A model generated the notes under the pieces. It saw nothing but the letters and a program-made list of their open reading frames with translations, was not told the DNA's origin and searched no databases. A stretch of 64,000 nt of DNA from Litomosoides sigmodontis (Eukaryota; Nematoda; Chromadorea; Rhabditida; Onchocercidae), in assembly GCA_963070105.1 (NCBI GenBank), contig OY718803.1, positions 6,244,507 to 6,308,506 of the forward strand, read 5' to 3'. The first letter of the stretch is position 1. Every line of letters starts with the position of its first letter. Both the position numbers and the translations under genes were made by a program. Of the stretch, positions 31,815-42,889 are shown one piece after another.

Positions 31815-33162
31815 GTATAATAATAATAACAAACAATGCCACATGAAGATGGCATTTGCTTTCTTTTACATCCTTAATGCCTTCAACAGTAAACCAGAAA
31901 ATGACAATAAACGTTTTTTTTCGCGGCATAGTTAAAGAAATAAATGAGACGTTTCGGTGCTTCCGTTTGATCAGTTCATTTCAGCGTGGACAGACTTTTC
32001 CTGCGCATCATCGATATGGTCCGTTGCTAAGTGCTGGAAGGAGGAGTGACGGACATTCATCGCATATCCGTCCGTCCATATCTCCTTGTACGTCTGTTCT
32101 CGAGGAAAAGTTCCGGCAGAGAGGAAAATGCCGTTTAATGCGAGAAAATTCACTGGTTGGAAGCGTCGAGGCCTATTTGCTCATTTGTTTTAGTAGGAGT
32201 AGAAGTGCCCTTCTAAGCGGTGAAAGCGTTATTTTATAAACATAAAGGGAGAAAACCGTTGGGAGTAAATTTGTTAAAAAAGGAAAAAAAAGGTATAAAA
32301 TTAGATGTGTCGAGGACAGGACGATGGTGTGTATGGGCTGGCTGATCACGATGCATTTGACAAATGTACACTAACTCACTCACTCACTCTTTGGGTCCCA
32401 CTTAAAGTACATTTTTGTCTACCACATGAAATCATAGAAGAACTCCATCCATATGAACGGTAGGAAATGTTGGAAGTCTTCCGATCACTGCTCAACACTG
32501 TCACACAAATATAGCAGTGACGATCAATAACAGTAATTAAAGGTTGGAATTATGCGTTCAATTATGCTACCTTAAATTTTCCCGGCCTCTTCGTACATTC
32601 GAATTAATTAGCTGTTAAAGATAGAGTTATTTTGAAGATAACTTTCTTCACCGTAAACCATGCCGCACAAAAAATTGGACAAAATTTCATTAAGTGACGA
32701 AAAAAGACATGTGCTGCATTTTTTTGCTGTACTTACCGGAGTCATGCACAAAGGAATTGGAATTCACGATGAATGAGCTTGCTCGTTTCTTTTTTTGAAA
32801 GTAAACTGTTTGCTTAATTTACATCCTTTTGCCTTAATTAGTTGTAGTTTGCAATTATTTTGTTAGAAAATGAGTGGTTTAATAAGTCCGAAACGATTAA
32901 AGCTTTTTTATTAAATTTACAATGTTCAAGTATTAGGCTTTGAACGTATGTGTATGCGTGCTTTTTAAGGAATTAGGAAATACGTCAAGTCTATAGCCCA
33001 AGAAATGCAAAACGATTCCCTTCGCTTCTGTTGTGCTTTCCTGAAAGATTAGAAGATCTTGCCGATGTTTTTCCAATGTGAAGGGATTAGCACTCACTTT
33101 TTCAAATAGTTCATAGCAGTCTTGAATCGAATTTACGCTTCAAAAGAATTTCATTCTTCATC

Positions 33163-33203
33163 ATCCTGAGTGTTCAGGATTATGCGACTGACACGTGTCA
33201 GTC
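33163..33203. promoter_or_regulatory. tandem palindromes with a CACGTG core
   Basis: ATCCTGA and its complement with a 4-nt spacer (33163-33180) are followed six bases later by an 18-bp perfect palindrome, GACTGACACGTGTCAGTC (33186-33203), whose centre is the E-box CACGTG at 33193-33198. CTTATCAC (a GATA-type site) follows directly and recurs near 33371. Perfect dyads of this length are typical binding sites for dimeric transcription factors of the bHLH type. The assignment is inference. Confidence 0.4.
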
Positions 33204-33657
33204 TTATCACCAACAATAAGAATGCTATCAGGAATAATCTCAATGCTGCCATCGCAAGATAAGTAGAGATCAGCGCGTTCCTTGAACATTCCGGCAATTT
33301 GCATTGAGACAGGTAGACTCTCAGAGGTCACTCTCCCTCCTCTCTCCCTAAGGACAGTCCTCAGAGATAACCTTATCACTGACAGGCAACTAACTGATAC
33401 TTTGTTCTGTCGTGCGACAAGACAAGGTAATTAATTCGAACAAGTTCAGCGCTCTTCCAGCGTAAAAGAAGTGTGACGTTGCGGCCAACCTTTAATTGCA
33501 ACGGAAAAAAGAATCGACAAGAAGGGTTTTGTTATTTGAGAAAACGCCTTAATATTCATTCACTCGTTCTCTGTGGTGCATTCCTAACAGTACAGGGAAT
33601 GTAGGTAACGTGAAGGAGGAATACGAACGAGCTGTGTAAGAGCTGAAAGGTGAACGA

Positions 33658-33715
33658 GAGGGAGAGAAAGAGAGAGAGAGAGAGAGGGAGGGAGGGAGAG
33701 AGAAGGAAGAAGGGT
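33658..33715. repeat. GA-rich microsatellite
   Basis: A purine tract of GA and GGGA units. The opposite strand encodes Ser/Leu/Pro low-complexity frames that are artefacts of the repeat. Confidence 0.85.
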
Positions 33716-33874
33716 GAAGAAAGGGTTAAGAGCGTTGGAAAATGTTCCCGCCTTCTTGCTCGATTCGAAAAGTACAACTCTTTCGATGACATAAATTTTC
33801 TCCATTAAATTATAGGAAGCAGTTGTCTTCAGAAAACTATCCAAGTATTGTTTTCTACTTCTCACTCTCGTATT

Positions 33875-33911
33875 GCGCTCAGTTGACATTTTTTAAATGT
33901 CAACTGAGCGC
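33875..33911. repeat. perfect 17-bp inverted repeat with 3-nt loop
   Basis: GCGCTCAGTTGACATTT at 33875-33891 is followed by TTT and then its exact reverse complement at 33895-33911. It could extrude as a cruciform or fold as a stable RNA hairpin. No ORF, target-site duplication or transposase accompanies it. Confidence 0.9.
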
Positions 33912-35900
33912 GTTGTAGCACTGGCCAGTGATAATTAATTGGTCAGGGCTACTCTCATGCGACGGAACTCCCAAACGTTTGTTAAAGGCACTTATGAAAA
34001 TGTGGAAGAGGTGCAGCATAATTAACAGCAGTTCATTCCACAACCAACCTCGTCAGGTGATGGCTCGCACTGAAATGAGCTACGCACAGGTTGCAGGTGA
34101 AAAGGGAAGGGAAGCCAGTGAGTGGTTCAAGCAGCAGATTAGTTCTCTTTAACTGATCACGCATTAAACAAATCAATGTTCGATGTGGTGCTAGTTACGG
34201 TGACGGTGCTCGATTTAATTTACGTATAGTTCACCGTCTCCCTCTTTTCCACTTCCGCAACGCGTACTTTCTTGCCGCCCCTCTTTTTCACCCTCCGATA
34301 GAGCGAGCGATGATGGATTGATTCAGTTTCGATAGTTCAATAAAACGTGAGCTGAAACAAAATCTCATTGGCTGACCTCAATTATTCACCGATTGGTAAC
34401 TGAAACAGGAAATTAATCTACTAACTAACGTTGCTCTTTTCAACATCTAATGAAAGGATGCATTTCAACTTTTTTAATTTGTGAATAATATGAACTAAAG
34501 TGAGCGAATTCCCTTCAAATATCGCTGAAATGGAAAATAATTTGTTGAACGAAAAAAGAAACTGAAAGGATTCATTCGTTTCTTCTGTTCACTTCTTCGG
34601 ATTACTTTCCTGTGACACATTTAGCTATTAGAAACATGAAATTTAACTGATTAGTGAACGTGCCATCCACAGCTAAAACAGATCATCGATAAATTTCAAT
34701 CCTTCGAAATTTCCGTTCCAAACTTTCTTTCTGCTTGACTAACAGGAAAACATCAAATCACTTCTTAAAACAAAGGAATAAGCATCAACTATCCATTATT
34801 TTAATCACGTAGCTACGTCGTCCAACAACTTCCACTCGTTGCGACGAATCAACATGTAACAGAGGATCTCTCCTCTAAACAAAATACATTACTACCATTG
34901 CTCAACCAGAGGAAAACTTGTGAACTGTTCGAAAAGAGTTTCTTTCTTTCCTTCTGACAGTACGAAATTTATTCATTTCGAAGACGATGAAGGAACGAAA
35001 CATACGTGTTCCTAAGCTCAGATAATTATCACAAATTTGGGCTGTTTTTTATACGAATGTTGAAATAGTTGAAATGAATGTTGCTAACTACTTGCGCAGT
35101 TATGGTATGGCTCTACCAAAGCATATACGTGAAATATGTTGAAATTGAGTGCTGAAATGTGTTGAAACAATTATCATGACATGCAGTAATGCGCATTCAT
35201 GATATGGCTCTACTATCTGCGCATAAATTCACGTGCACACTTAAGCAGGCAGTAATAGAAAGAAGCATTCATAATTTGCAACGACAGATAGCTTAGTGGT
35301 TTGCAGTAGCGATATCTTTGCGTTTTCAGTCATATCCGTGGCACACGTGAGTATCGAGCCAAGAATTCTCCATAAATTAACTATTTCTTGAAAAATAAAA
35401 GAAAAATGATGACTGATGACCAAGTGAGAGAGCAACATCAGAATTTCCATTAAGGTAAAAAAAATACCTACAGAAGATAAATTGTGGCAGTTGTAAATTT
35501 GTTCTTGAAAATTTCTACGAAAGTTCACTTATTTGACTCTTTAAATCCCACTCAGTGCAAGATGAGAACGCCAACATTTATGTTCGGATGAGAAGAAATG
35601 AAACAGCATCACCTGAAGCTACTTCGAGTATATCGAAGAGCAGACGGCTGTTAAGTCAGAAATAATATATTTGAGTTAAAAAAAATGTCTTCATCTAATA
35701 TTTCTGTAAGTGAGTGAACAACATTCTCTTCAACGTGAAACAGGAAATTAATTTCAGAACTTTGTTACCTAAAGCTGTACATAAAGCTGTACACATACAA
35801 AGGAAGAAGTTTATTTATTTATTTAACATAACATTTCATTCCTTTTTGATATGTACAAATCTATTTAAAAAATGTTGGGGTGATCGAGAACACAAAGACA

Positions 35901-36358
35901 TGCCGAAATAAACTATTTCACGTGAAGAAACTTCTTTTCATACACTTTTCCGTAACACATCCCGAATCTTCACTAAGGAATTTTTGGCGTTTTCGCAATG
36001 AAAGATCCAGTCGGGAGAACTGAAAAATGTATTTATCAATCGTGAGCGCTGCCAGGAGAAGAAGGAAAAGAAAATGAATAAAAATTTTATTCGTACCAAT
36101 GTCAGATCCATCCTCTTCGCAGCTGCTATCCATGTAAAATTCAGTCTCGTTCAGTACTTCCTGAAATGATCATGTTTTAGACAAAATTATAAACATGATC
36201 GGATAACTTAATATGAATAAAAATGCTACAATTTTAAACCAATTTTAAAAATACTTTTTAATTTCACTTCAACAAGCGGAATTTTACACGTCATTCTGTT
36301 AAAGGAAACCTAAAAGAACTAAAATAAGAAGAATATTTGGAAATGGCTGGAATAAAAT
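35901..36358. other. 3' flank of the DC-STAMP/RING gene, possible extra exons
   Basis: On the minus strand, TTTCAG at about 36163-36168 opens a frame reading EVLNETEFYMDSSCEEDGSDI that ends at a GTACG donor, and a further acceptor lies near 36020. These look exon-like, but I could not join them in phase with the RING exon. A minus-strand AATAAA at about 36079-36084 suggests transcripts may run this far. The stretch is either an alternative 3' end or plain 3' UTR. Confidence 0.35.
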
Positions 36359-39300
36359 TTAGATGAGAAATAAAAAGTTATAAAACAATTTTGGTATATA
36401 GTGATCTGTGCTCATTTCACTGGCCTGTAAGCTTGCGCCACATTCTAAGCACTTCTTCTTAACAGCGTAACAGTCAGTACAATATAAATTGTTGCAATTA
36501 GCACATATCCTCGAGTTACTGTAATTATAATATATAATGAATACTATCGTCATGTCCTGAATGCATATCACATAAAGTAGAAATTGTTTACTTCCATACA
36601 ACCTTTACTTCCACATTTCCTTCCTCCTTTTCATCAGTTTCAATAACATTCACATCACGGAGGCATTGAAGAGATTTTCAAACCAAATAAGCAATTATTT
36701 CTAAATATTTCAGATTCATCACTGAAATTCATTATTAATCTTTTTCATAGTTGTCCTCGTTTTCTCTGAGTCAACTAACTTTGCATCGGTGATAGTAAGA
36801 TCTGGTCGAAAACATCTCGTACATCTGTACTGATCAGCACTTAATACCGTCAGGCCACGATTAACAAGATTTGCAAGACCATTGGTTTCATCTTCAACAA
36901 GCTGATCCTTGAGCTCCTTAAATAAAATTTTCAACCTCACATTTATTATGATTGCGAAGATGAGAAACAAACCTTTTCTTTCGCAACCTTTATCAGCTGT
37001 GTCAGGATATTTTTGCGACTTTCGAGAATTTGGTTATATAACCATAAGGTACGCGGTTTTATTCTTTCTGGCCAGTAATGCTGCGCAATCAAATGACGAC
37101 ATCTTACTGCATATACCTAAGAATATACAGCTTTCATTACATGGAACATTTATGCCTTCCTCAACTGACAAAATACTTGTTTAAAGCGGGTAAAACGCTT
37201 AAATAAATAGACGGCTGATTTCGTTAACTCTTACTTGTATAACGCACAGTAAAAGAGCGGTGAAGTATAATAGCATCATTAGGCGAGCAAGTTGAAGATC
37301 GGGTGGATTAGGCTCAGTAAAGCATTTCCTCCAATCATCATCACTGTGTTGACTTCCCGTGATTGGATGAAATATCTGAAGAAGTCGCTGCAGAAGTTCC
37401 GCCACAAAACCTTCTCCTGCAACCTAAACGAAAAAAAAAATTATTAAAATATGAAGAGCACGAGGTAAGAGGAACGAAGTTCGGAATCTATCATACTTTA
37501 AGATTGTAGAAATCAAGTCGATCTGTGCGAGTAGCATTAGACTGTAGGAACGAATAAGTGAAATAAAGCATTTGGTAGGTAAATACATCCAGCAACGTCA
37601 GGAAAATCGGTAAGAAACCGCCAATTAATGTGACCGCAAATGAAAATAGCATCTTCATTTTTTCTTTTGATGTCATATGCAATGTGAATCCCTCAATATA
37701 CTGCAATAAATGATAGAGTTTTTCTTCCTATTTTTGGATCGTTTAACTCTCCATTTAATTATTTCCGTTCTTTCAAGAATTTACTTTTTACTTTTTTGAG
37801 GATACCTAACTGAAAATAAATTTGGGGCCTCCATCAGTGCATTTTTTATTGTCAGTAAAAAAATCAAATATTTGTACTTGTATCGAAATGGAATCATTCG
37901 TCGGATAACTAACTATTTCGCGTTCTTTGGGTAGCAACGGAAGCAAAGAAGGCTGTCCTTGTGCCTCCCGTATCATGTCAATGTTTCGAAATTCTTCCGT
38001 GATGTATACGTTATCCGCTTTCTCCTTCTGTTTATACTTTATAACATACACTACAGCCTGATGATAAAAGCCAAGTTAGTGTTTGTTGGATTTCTGATTT
38101 TTTTAAGTTTAAGCAAGCTTCACATGACACAATGCAGAATACAATGCATTTCAAAAAAATGACGTTTTAGATCCCAAAGAAAAAGCAAGTAGCAATACGC
38201 GATGAATAAATGTTTACCATAAGCAATGTTACAGCAATCAAATTGGGGATGACAAAATTAATCGCCGTAACCAAAATGTCTACAAAAATCATGAACCGAT
38301 TCAGGATTCTTTCCAATTCTTCCCTAAACTAAGTAGCAGTAAGCGTGTCGGATTTAAATAAAACATGGAATAAATTGTATATGCATGATATGCTTCCCAC
38401 TTCATTTTTTCAAGTTGGAACACTTTTGTACGATTGCCTTCAATAGTATGATTTAGCGAAATTCCTAATTCGTCCCAAGATTTTTTTGCTGCTTTCGCTT
38501 CTTTCTGTAAAAAGATTGCAAAATAACATCCAAACCCAAAGTTTTTTCTGTATAAGTTATTTTGTATAACTTCAACACCAATAAATACACTATATTTTTA
38601 AAGAGGTCATACAGGAGGAGGGGGGTCAGATAAGTTATCATTTAGCAATAAATAAATCATAAATTAGGATATTTAAATTACGAACTGCAAGAAAACTAAT
38701 ATTGTAATCGCTCATAAAAGTATTCATAGTAGCCTTCATCTTATCCTTCGTAAATGACAGTAAGCCGGACTTCAAACTTTCTTTTATCTTTGCCGGAATA
38801 TCGCAAACCAGCTCACCAAATCTTGCCGCATCACAAATCTGAAGCATATAAGTGTACTAAATAGAATATAGAATTCCGCACTATGAAGTAGTTTCTTCGC
38901 ATCTGTTACAACTCTTACTCATATGAAAGATCAGTAGTGATAAAAAAAGCATTGCAAACAAGAAAGGACAACCATTCTCATATCCTTTACGAATTTACAA
39001 ACTGGTAATCCACGATACAGAGTGAGCCGATTACAATGCTGAGCACTCTCATCAAAAATTCGAAGACACTGCAAAATGCGCTTTTTTTGAGGGACAGTAA
39101 TGTTCACACTCACCGCTAAAATCAGTCGCTGATTTTTATCTGCCGAACTTCTCCGTCTACCGAGATACGATGATACTGTCTGCTCTTAATGGCCTTAATT
39201 ATAAAGACGTACAAAGTAATAGGGACCAATGAAGAATCTCTGGCAGTACTCTTTGACTGTGAGCACTTGCATCAAATAATCCTTCGTTTGCTTGCCAAAC

Positions 39301-40851
39301 CTAAACGTAAAGCGAGAAAGGAATTCACTGAGCAACAAGTGTTGAGATGAAATAAGAATCAAGTGGAACGAAATCTACGCTTACTTAACGACAATATTTT
39401 GCAACTTTCGCATGGTATTCCAGAAATTTTTAAGGTGTTCTGCAAAAAAACGACCTTGTTCTTTTAATCCTGAGAGTGAGAGCTGAAATGAAAGACAACA
39501 GAAGATTCGAAAACCTTTCATTCGCATAACACTTCAGACATTTCCAAAATTCATGGTTCCGATATTTGCTTACAGATTTATAATATCTTATCTATCCCTC
39601 GATAGTGTATGAAAAAGGTTGTAAACAGATTAATTCCGTTAATCACAACCTTATTAGTTTGCATATTAACTTCAGCAACAAGTTTGTTACCAATTTGAAT
39701 CGCTGAATCACTCACACAAGCAACGGATTCTGCGAGCATTTGCAAATTGCGAGTTGTATTAGTTGCTGGTATCTGCAGATTACAAACATCTAGAAGTTAC
39801 CATCCCAATAAAACTGTTGAGAGAGAGACAGAGAGAGGGAAAAAGCTCACTTGAAAAGCCCACACTATTATAATCATAAGAATGATAGAACGAAGTCGAC
39901 TAGTAGTTAATTTGATTGTGGCAATTAGAATGACAGCTCGAATAGACGGAAATGGTATCATCAGACCCAATATCAATTGCACAACGATACTCACATATAC
40001 TCCTAATCTATAATTAATTATCATCGCAGCTTTTTAAATCATTCCCAACCATCTTCTACAAAATTCTACTTCTCATCACAATATACTAAAGACTTCACTG
40101 TAACAAATTATTTCGATAATATTCAATTCACTTCATTCTGTTATTGCATTTGCAAATAATCATACGATAGTTTGCTGAAGATAAAAAATTGATACCGACT
40201 AGGGAAGACGGAATATTTGAGGGAGAGAGAAATGAAAAATAGTATGCCAACAAATTGACAGAGAAGGAAACTAGATATAATGCGCAATACATCATTCTCT
40301 CTGAAAAAGAAGGTTGACAGGGAGATGAAATTTAGCAATGATAAGCGGAATATCATCGAAAATGTTGAAAAGAAACCTGGTACCGTAGATAAACATTCGC
40401 TCATAAGCATTTCGAGGGATTGGTTTTGGGTTTGGATAAAGCGGCGGGAATATAACACCACATTTCATCCGAAACTCTTTACCTAGAAGTAAATTTCATT
40501 ATATTACTACTCCCTTGAAGTTTTCAGGAGTGATGCTAATAGAACAGCTTAACGTTTATCCATAAGAAGCTTTTCTCCAGAAAGCGATCGCCGACAATTT
40601 TCTGCAATAAATCGCAGCTCTTCCAGTTTCTTCAGTGCTCTTTGCTTTGGCCTGCGTAGCACGTTAAACAACATTTTTGAAATCACACTGCAACATTTAA
40701 CATCATGTTTAGTTTACGATCCATCACTAAAGCGTCAATCAGAATAAAACAATTAAGCATGAATAAACCGACCAACAAGGCAGGTGCACCGAAAAGTGAA
40801 CTCAGCTTCACCAAAGTGAGATAAATAAAAATCTTTCACACTTATTTGCAT
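36359..40851 (-). CDS. spe-42: DC-STAMP / C4C4 RING sperm membrane protein, SPE-42/SPE-49-like
   Basis: Multi-pass membrane protein of the DC-STAMP family; SPE-42 and SPE-49 act in sperm for egg fusion in C. elegans. Exons: 40851-40790, 40687-40554, 40002-39851, 39772-39650, 39482-39385, 39300-39213, 39179-39161, 39115-38973, 38838-38686, 38504-38401, 38323-38218, 38057-37878, 37700-37497, 37423-37235, 37116-36973, 36916-36780, 36518-36359, all in phase, about 731 aa. Hydrophobic segments lie in exons 3, 11, 13 and 14. DC-STAMP marks include DNVYITEEFRNID, LLPLLPKERE, CFTEPNPPDLQLAR and HYWPERIKPRTLWLY. A C4C4 RING (CTRC, CANC, CTDC, CLEC) closes the protein and is split by the last intron. 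The N-terminus is uncertain: the frame stays open to 41001 without an upstream ATG, so another 5' exon is likely. The two paralogues cannot be told apart here. Exon 7 is only 19 nt. Confidence 0.85.
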
Positions 40852-40993
40852 CCCGTGAAGAATAGAAGCGCTCTGCTCAGCAGCCCCGTTTCCATTCTTC
40901 AGAAAACAGCCAAAGCAACGATTTGTGAATTCTTTCTTGTTCAGAAGTGGAATAACACTTTGAGAAGGTTCGTTTTGATGAAACCAATTCTCC

Positions 40994-41497
40994 GATGCCA
41001 ATAAGTTGTGTTATAATTCTCTATCTCATGCAAACCATTTTCAAAACATACTGAGCATATCATAAAAAACGAAATAATTCCTTATGAACTGAGTTACATT
41101 AATGTAAACAAACTTTTAAATAAAAACCTATTGGCAGCTCTGGAATCGCCCCTCAGGCTTCCCAATCCTCTTAACCCTTAACTAGTGCTCGCACTAGTTC
41201 TAATTCCTAACTAGTGAGCACACTGTAAGAACGTCTCACATAATGTAATTCAATGTAGCATACATACTATCGTACGTTTCCATATTTTTTTATACTTTGT
41301 TTTTTTTAGACCTAAACGATCTGCAAAATTCAGTTTGATGATTGTGTATAAAATGTGATCTTTATGCAGGTAACAGGTAAAAGAATTGTGTATTCCACTT
41401 TTCTTGCAGAATTTTGCTTTTATAATCTCCAGCAGAAAAACATTACTGACAAAGTAGCTTAACAGGAAAGTTGAGAATGGCTTGGGTAAAAATGAAA
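40994..41497. other. spacer between EMC8/9 and the SPE-42-like gene
   Basis: About 500 bp between two genes on the same strand, short enough for a nematode operon spacer. It contains three copies of AACTAGTG: two form a perfect 9-bp inverted repeat at 41180-41199 and the third lies near 41209. A TTCTTACAG acceptor precedes them on the minus strand. I see no coding exon. Confidence 0.5.
41180..41199. repeat. perfect 9-bp inverted repeat
   Basis: AACTAGTGC, a 2-nt spacer, then GCACTAGTT; a third half-site, AACTAGTG, follows 10 bases later. It lies in the spacer between two co-oriented genes. Confidence 0.8.
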
Positions 41498-42889
41498 TCA
41501 ACGGCAAGCATTTACGCACGATGACCGTTCTAATTTCTCATTTAGTGCTATATTCCAATGATCGTTAACAAGATTATCCAAGTGATTTTCAAAATCCATG
41601 ATTTCAAGATACAATTTCGTCTGTATTGCACTGGAAACGGTTGACAGCACTGTTTCTTCGTCCAGTATGGTGAATCTGATATACATATATACCATTCATA
41701 TCAAAGAGGAAAAGTACTATAAATCTATTGCACAATATTAAGTCGACCATGCTATTTGACTATCAAAAAAAATTTATTCACGAGTAAAGAATTAATAATG
41801 ACACCTTTTTATCTTCCATATTTTGCTATCCAGAGTATAAACTCGAATTGCAGGTTCTAACGAACTTGTTCCAAGAAGAGAATTGTCAATCTGTAATGCA
41901 CTTTTGAAATATTATTAGCTTTGTAGGTGTTCTTGAATAAATGAGATTGTCCGAAGTGCATATCTCAGCATAGAAGACCTCATGGTTTATTATACAACCT
42001 GCCATGTCAAGAACTGTTTTATTAAAGAGCAAATGATAAACACTGTCTTAAAACGTACGACTGTACGCGGCCCTAAGAGTGGAGACGAAAAAATGTCGGG
42101 CTGGTCAAAATTTTTTATAAAATCTTCAAAATAAAAAAGAATCACTTGAACGAGGAATGTGTTCGGATAATTCGAAACAATTTTTTCAGCTACTCGCACC
42201 GCATAGGAATCAAGACTGAAACAAGTCTTTAAAAGATGAATTGGAAGAAATATTTTCGTGCATTTTCAATCAGTATTCGAAAAGAAAAAAACCTAATTTT
42301 ATTTCTGAAAGAAATCCACATTTACCTATTGTCTGAAAGAGACTGATTGCAAAAATACAACCCAACCAGAGCATGACCACCTTTCGTGCAATCATCTGTA
42401 CATATCAACGCTGCTTCCACAACCATACTTAAGGAAGCGCTTTCATGCAATACAGGTATAGCATCAGTGCATACCAACTCACTGTTCTAAAAAAACTGAT
42501 ATTAAACGCAATTTCAAACTCATCATCCGAATACATTAATTGACTAACTCGCCGATCATCTTCATTCTCGAAGCTATCCCGATATCTAAATTTTAACTTC
42601 ATAACGTTCTTAATAAAAAATCCAAACCGAATGTACGAAACTTACTATCACTACTACTCACTTATGGGTACAAAATGATATTTTTAAATGCATCAGAAGA
42701 GAGTAAATTAAATCTAGCGGGCTTTTTAACTGTCCAGAGTGTATAACTAATCCACATTTACAAATACTTCAAAAATTTCATTACCCTGGTCTCTCCAATT
42801 AGAAAACCAAGAACTGGTCGATGTGGATATTTATAAGCGTGCAGTATCATTTTTGCATAGCCACGCAATGTAAATGTTGGTGAATGCAT
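41498..42889 (-). CDS. EMC8/9: ER membrane protein complex subunit 8/9
   Basis: Cytosolic subunit of the EMC, the ER insertase for tail-anchored and multi-pass membrane proteins. Five exons: 42889-42785, 42486-42326, 42215-42146, 41890-41805, 41675-41498. Phases agree, giving 164 aa against about 210 in human EMC8. Features match the family in order: MILHAYKYPHRPVLGFLIG near residues 14-32; AIPVLHESASLSMVVEAALI (EMC8 has CIPLFHGTLALAPMLEVAL); GLYFCNQ; VAEKIVSNYPNTFLVQIDN; and near the C-terminus MDFENHLDNLVNDHW, like VDFDNHLDDIRNDW of EMC8. It is an MPN-type fold without the JAMM metal-binding residues, as in the family. The ATG follows a TTATTTAG acceptor directly, which suggests spliced-leader addition. 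The shorter length comes from reduced loops. Confidence 0.92.

Larger units (their letters stand above)
29901..35900. other. gene desert, last part
   Basis: No supported gene. Frames at 31856-32239 (+, 127 codons) and 33161-33379 (-) lack family motifs. The stretch contains a stem-loop at 31778-31814, two neighbouring palindromes at 33163-33203, a GA-rich tract at 33658-33715, a 17-bp inverted repeat at 33875-33911 and two CCAAT/GATTGG-like elements near 34365-34395. Confidence 0.45.

Noticed and set aside
35088..35235. Two copies of TATGGCTCTAC with partly similar flanks
   Set aside because: Similarity does not extend beyond about 11 bp, so it is not a convincing repeat unit.
40685..40836. 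Hydrophobic frame (YLTLVKLSSLFGAPALLVGL) in the second phase, resembling a transmembrane helix of the SPE-42-like gene
   Set aside because: It is preceded by a stop with only a poor AAAG acceptor, and no donor links it in phase to the next exon; the other frame joins cleanly. It remains a possible clue to the true N-terminus.
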